Assembly: GCA_031278295.1 (NCBI GenBank)
Contig: JAITKQ010000170.1
Span: 1-12,966 of the forward strand
Source of the DNA: Spirochaetaceae bacterium
Lineage (GTDB): Bacteria > Spirochaetota > Spirochaetia > Treponematales > Breznakiellaceae
Direction of reading: 5' to 3'
DNA: 12,966 nt
Part shown: positions 12,465 through 12,966 of the stretch, piece after piece
Position numbering within the stretch: position 1 is the stretch's first letter
Layout of the letters: the number at the start of each line of letters is the position of its first letter
Notes under the pieces: generated by a model
Told to the model about the DNA's origin: nothing
Seen by the model: only the letters and a program-made list of their open reading frames with translations
Database searches by the model: none
Program-made: the position numbers and the translations under genes

Positions 12465-12964
12465 GGGTCGATCTCCCTGTAGCCTGCAAAACTCAAAAAT
12501 GATAATGATTTTTCTGTGGCAAAAGTCATTTGGCTGAACAGTCTGCGTACGGCAAGCTGTTTAATGGTTTGTTTTTTTGTGTATAAACCGGTTTCGTAGC
12601 CTACAAGCGCACGGTAAACAGTGTCATTTGCCACCGGGCCATAGATTACATCGTATTTTTTACCGGTATATTTTTCGCCGCGATTCGCCATTACAAAGTC
12701 CAGCCATGCTTCATCCGGTATGTCAAAGGTCAAGATTGCAAGCTGCTTTTGCATAGCGTCATAATCTATGCCGTACGAGTTTACAAAGCAGCCGGGGTTC
12801 TCCGCGCCTCCGCGTATTTTTCTTTCGTGAATTTTCCGCGCAAATTGAACCGCTTGTTCTTCATTTGTCGTAGTATAAAACCCCTCACCAAAATCCAGTG
12901 CGCGAACCGAATAACGCAACTCAGGGGTTTTGACAATGATGGAACTGCCGTGGTATATGGTCAT
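12452..12964 (-). CDS. DUF3990 protein, ADP-ribosyltransferase-like (possible toxin)
   Basis: 170-aa protein matching DUF3990 along its whole length. It opens MTIYHGSSIIVKTPE; YHGS (H5) fits the first catalytic strand of H-Y-type ADP-ribosyltransferases. GEGFYTTTNEEQAVQFA (Y30) fits the second motif. Further family features are EAWLDFVMANR, YDVIYGPVANDTVY (about 104-117) and QMTFATEKSLSFL (about 145-157), the last a candidate for the third active-site position. NAD-dependent ADP-ribosylation of a cellular target is the predicted activity; the target is unknown. It is soluble, with no signal peptide. The start is two bases from the window edge, but families of this type begin MxxYHGS, so the protein is probably complete. 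It overlaps the 85-aa gene by 13 bases and heads a coupled set of small genes, a toxin-partner layout. Promoter and any hsdM/hsdS would lie outside the window. Confidence 0.9.
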   Translation of the reverse strand: MTIYHGSSIIVKTPELRYSVRALDFGEGFYTTTNEEQAVQFARKIHERKIRGGAENPGCFVNSYGIDYDAMQKQLAILTFDIPDEAWLDFVMANRGEKYTGKKYDVIYGPVANDTVYRALVGYETGLYTKKQTIKQLAVRRLFSQMTFATEKSLSFLSFAGYREIDPWKN

Positions 12965-12966
12965 GG

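Overview
The window reads as bacterial chromosome from a spirochaete, most likely a Treponema-like organism. The basis is the ribF-rpsO-pnp gene order, the gene families present, long homopolymeric G tracts of the kind known from treponemes, and frequent TTG/GTG starts. The assignment is an inference; there is no rRNA in view. The left half (about 1-7000) is GC-rich core genome. The right half, especially 8280-12966, is visibly more AT-rich and looks like an acquired defence or accessory island.

Layout: (1) On the + strand are an exported DUF4139-type protein (1-2067, cut by the left edge) and, 14 bases later, a fused class I [4Fe-4S] fumarate hydratase (2082-3698). (2) A strong hairpin at 3785-3811 separates these from a convergent minus-strand operon transcribed ribF -> rpsO -> pnp (7004 down to 3874). 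Here ribF encodes only the FMN adenylyltransferase half of the usual bifunctional enzyme, and a 14-base G tract follows its stop. (3) 7053-8279 is a scrambled, repeat-rich boundary. It holds a Y1/IS200-like (RAYT-type) transposase relative lacking the HUH motif, whose tail is built from 33-bp repeats and hairpins; a cluster of stem-loops; a fragment of an ORF6N-domain gene that begins at a second 14-base G tract; and a GC-rich inverted-repeat element. (4) From 12964 down to 8280, all on the minus strand, is a compact series: a DUF3990 ADP-ribosyltransferase-like protein, an 85-aa helical protein, two DUF3791 proteins, an 80-aa protein that looks like a relative of the 85-aa one, and a full-length type I restriction endonuclease subunit HsdR. 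Most junctions overlap or are nearly contiguous.

The most interesting unit is the series in part 4. The DUF3990 protein has the YHGS and GFYTTT motifs expected of an ADP-ribosyltransferase fold. It is coupled to several tiny helical proteins of two families, which is the look of a toxin with antitoxin or adaptor partners. The last small protein is translationally coupled to HsdR. No hsdM or hsdS is visible; if present they lie beyond the right edge. A toxin-type module embedded in a type I restriction locus is the best candidate here for an undescribed system, but its function is inference.

No tRNA, rRNA or CRISPR array was seen.
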